Shown piece by piece: positions 5,737-6,022 of a stretch of 6,022 nt of DNA. The notes beneath the pieces are model-generated. The model was given only the letters and a program-made list of their open reading frames with translations. It searched no databases and was not told the origin of the DNA. The translations under genes were made by a program, and so were the position numbers. This DNA is from Desulfuromonadaceae bacterium (GTDB lineage: Bacteria > Desulfobacterota > Desulfuromonadia > Desulfuromonadales > SZUA-540): positions 1 to 6,022 of the forward strand of contig QKGY01000135.1 in the NCBI GenBank assembly GCA_003250235.1, read 5' to 3'. Every line of letters starts with the position of its first letter. Position 1 is the stretch's first letter.

Positions 5737-6022
5737 CGCGCCCCTCCCATGAAGGACGGATACTGTTCGGCATCGAATTGCGGAAGGATATCCATGAACA
5801 GATCGGTCAACACGGGGGAGAACTGACGGCCACGGAAGCGAAGGATCTCCTCGATCGCCGTCGCGCGCGATGCTCCAACCCGGTAGGGGCGTGAGGAGAT
5901 CATCGCGTCGTAGCTGTCGGCCAGCGCAACGATCTGGGCATGAAGGTGGATTTCGTCCCCCTTGAGCCCTGCCGGATAGCCGCTGCCGTCGTAGTTCTCA
6001 TGATGTTGCAGCACCGCAGGAA
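5733..6022 (-). CDS. HD-GYP domain protein, C-terminal fragment (probable cyclic-di-GMP phosphodiesterase), truncated by the right edge
   Basis: The reading frame is open from the right edge (6022) to the TGA at 5733, showing the last 95 residues. It is not a new gene starting at the GTG at 6014: that codon lies just before the conserved HHENYDGSGYP and the frame stays open upstream of it. This motif is the GYP signature of HD-GYP phosphohydrolases, followed by the expected GLKGDEIHL, the ALADSYDAM aspartates, SSRPYR, and the FRGRQFSPVL tail. HD-GYP enzymes hydrolyse cyclic-di-GMP (some act on cGAMP) using a di- or tri-iron centre. The first HD metal-binding motif and any N-terminal receiver, PAS, GAF or membrane sensor lie outside the window, so activity and input signal cannot be judged. 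The stop overlaps the downstream lipoprotein start by 4 bases. Confidence 0.92.
   Translation of the reverse strand, partial: PAVLQHHENYDGSGYPAGLKGDEIHLHAQIVALADSYDAMISSRPYRVGASRATAIEEILRFRGRQFSPVLTDLFMDILPQFDAEQYPSFMGGAR
5743..5748 (-). promoter_or_regulatory. Ribosome binding site of the lipoprotein gene
   Basis: On the minus strand GGGAGG ends 6 bases before the ATG at 5736, inside the end of the HD-GYP gene. It supports the start in the ATGA overlap. Confidence 0.75.

Noticed and set aside
5239..5826. Plus-strand frame of 195 codons opposite the lipoprotein gene
   Set aside because: The opposite strand has a lipobox, a ribosome site and an ATGA overlap. The plus-strand translation has no such support.

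Overview
The window is a GC-rich, densely coded bacterial chromosomal segment. It looks like ordinary core and accessory genes of a Gram-negative organism: there is a periplasmic thiol-redox membrane protein, an outer-membrane-type lipoprotein, an HD-GYP signalling enzyme and a long bacterial phosphoenolpyruvate carboxylase. The combination would fit a Desulfuromonas/Geobacter-like (deltaproteobacterial) bacterium, but that placement is an inference from gene style and no marker gene here proves it. No tRNA, rRNA, CRISPR array, insertion sequence, attachment site or origin is visible.

Layout. (1) Minus strand, leftmost: a short 3-prime-to-5-prime run of three genes. The upstream member is a membrane protein with an N-terminal periplasmic thioredoxin-like domain (CPHC) and a CcdA/DsbD-like membrane domain (905-2224). 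It overlaps by 4 bases (ATGA) with a classical short-chain dehydrogenase (147-908). After a 102-base AT-richer gap comes the first 14 codons of a response regulator (1-44), which runs off the left edge. (2) A 152-base divergent intergenic region (2225-2376) carries a good extended -10 promoter for the rightward gene. (3) Plus strand: a complete 932-residue phosphoenolpyruvate carboxylase, ppc (2377-5175). (4) Minus strand, right side: the C-terminal end of an HD-GYP domain protein (enters from the right edge, ends at 5733) overlaps by 4 bases with a TPR-like lipoprotein gene (5185-5736), which converges on ppc with only 9 bases between stop codons.

How they work together. PEP carboxylase would supply oxaloacetate to the citric-acid cycle and aspartate-family biosynthesis; its aspartate-binding residues are conserved, so feedback inhibition by aspartate is expected. 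The thioredoxin/CcdA-like protein should carry reducing equivalents across the inner membrane to periplasmic thiols, and it is translationally coupled to an NAD-type dehydrogenase whose substrate cannot be read from sequence. The HD-GYP/lipoprotein pair is another translationally coupled unit, joining probable cyclic-di-GMP hydrolysis with an envelope protein of unknown role. I see no strong evidence for a wholly new system; the most notable items are the domain order and coupling of the thiol-redox protein with the dehydrogenase, and the HD-GYP/lipoprotein coupling.
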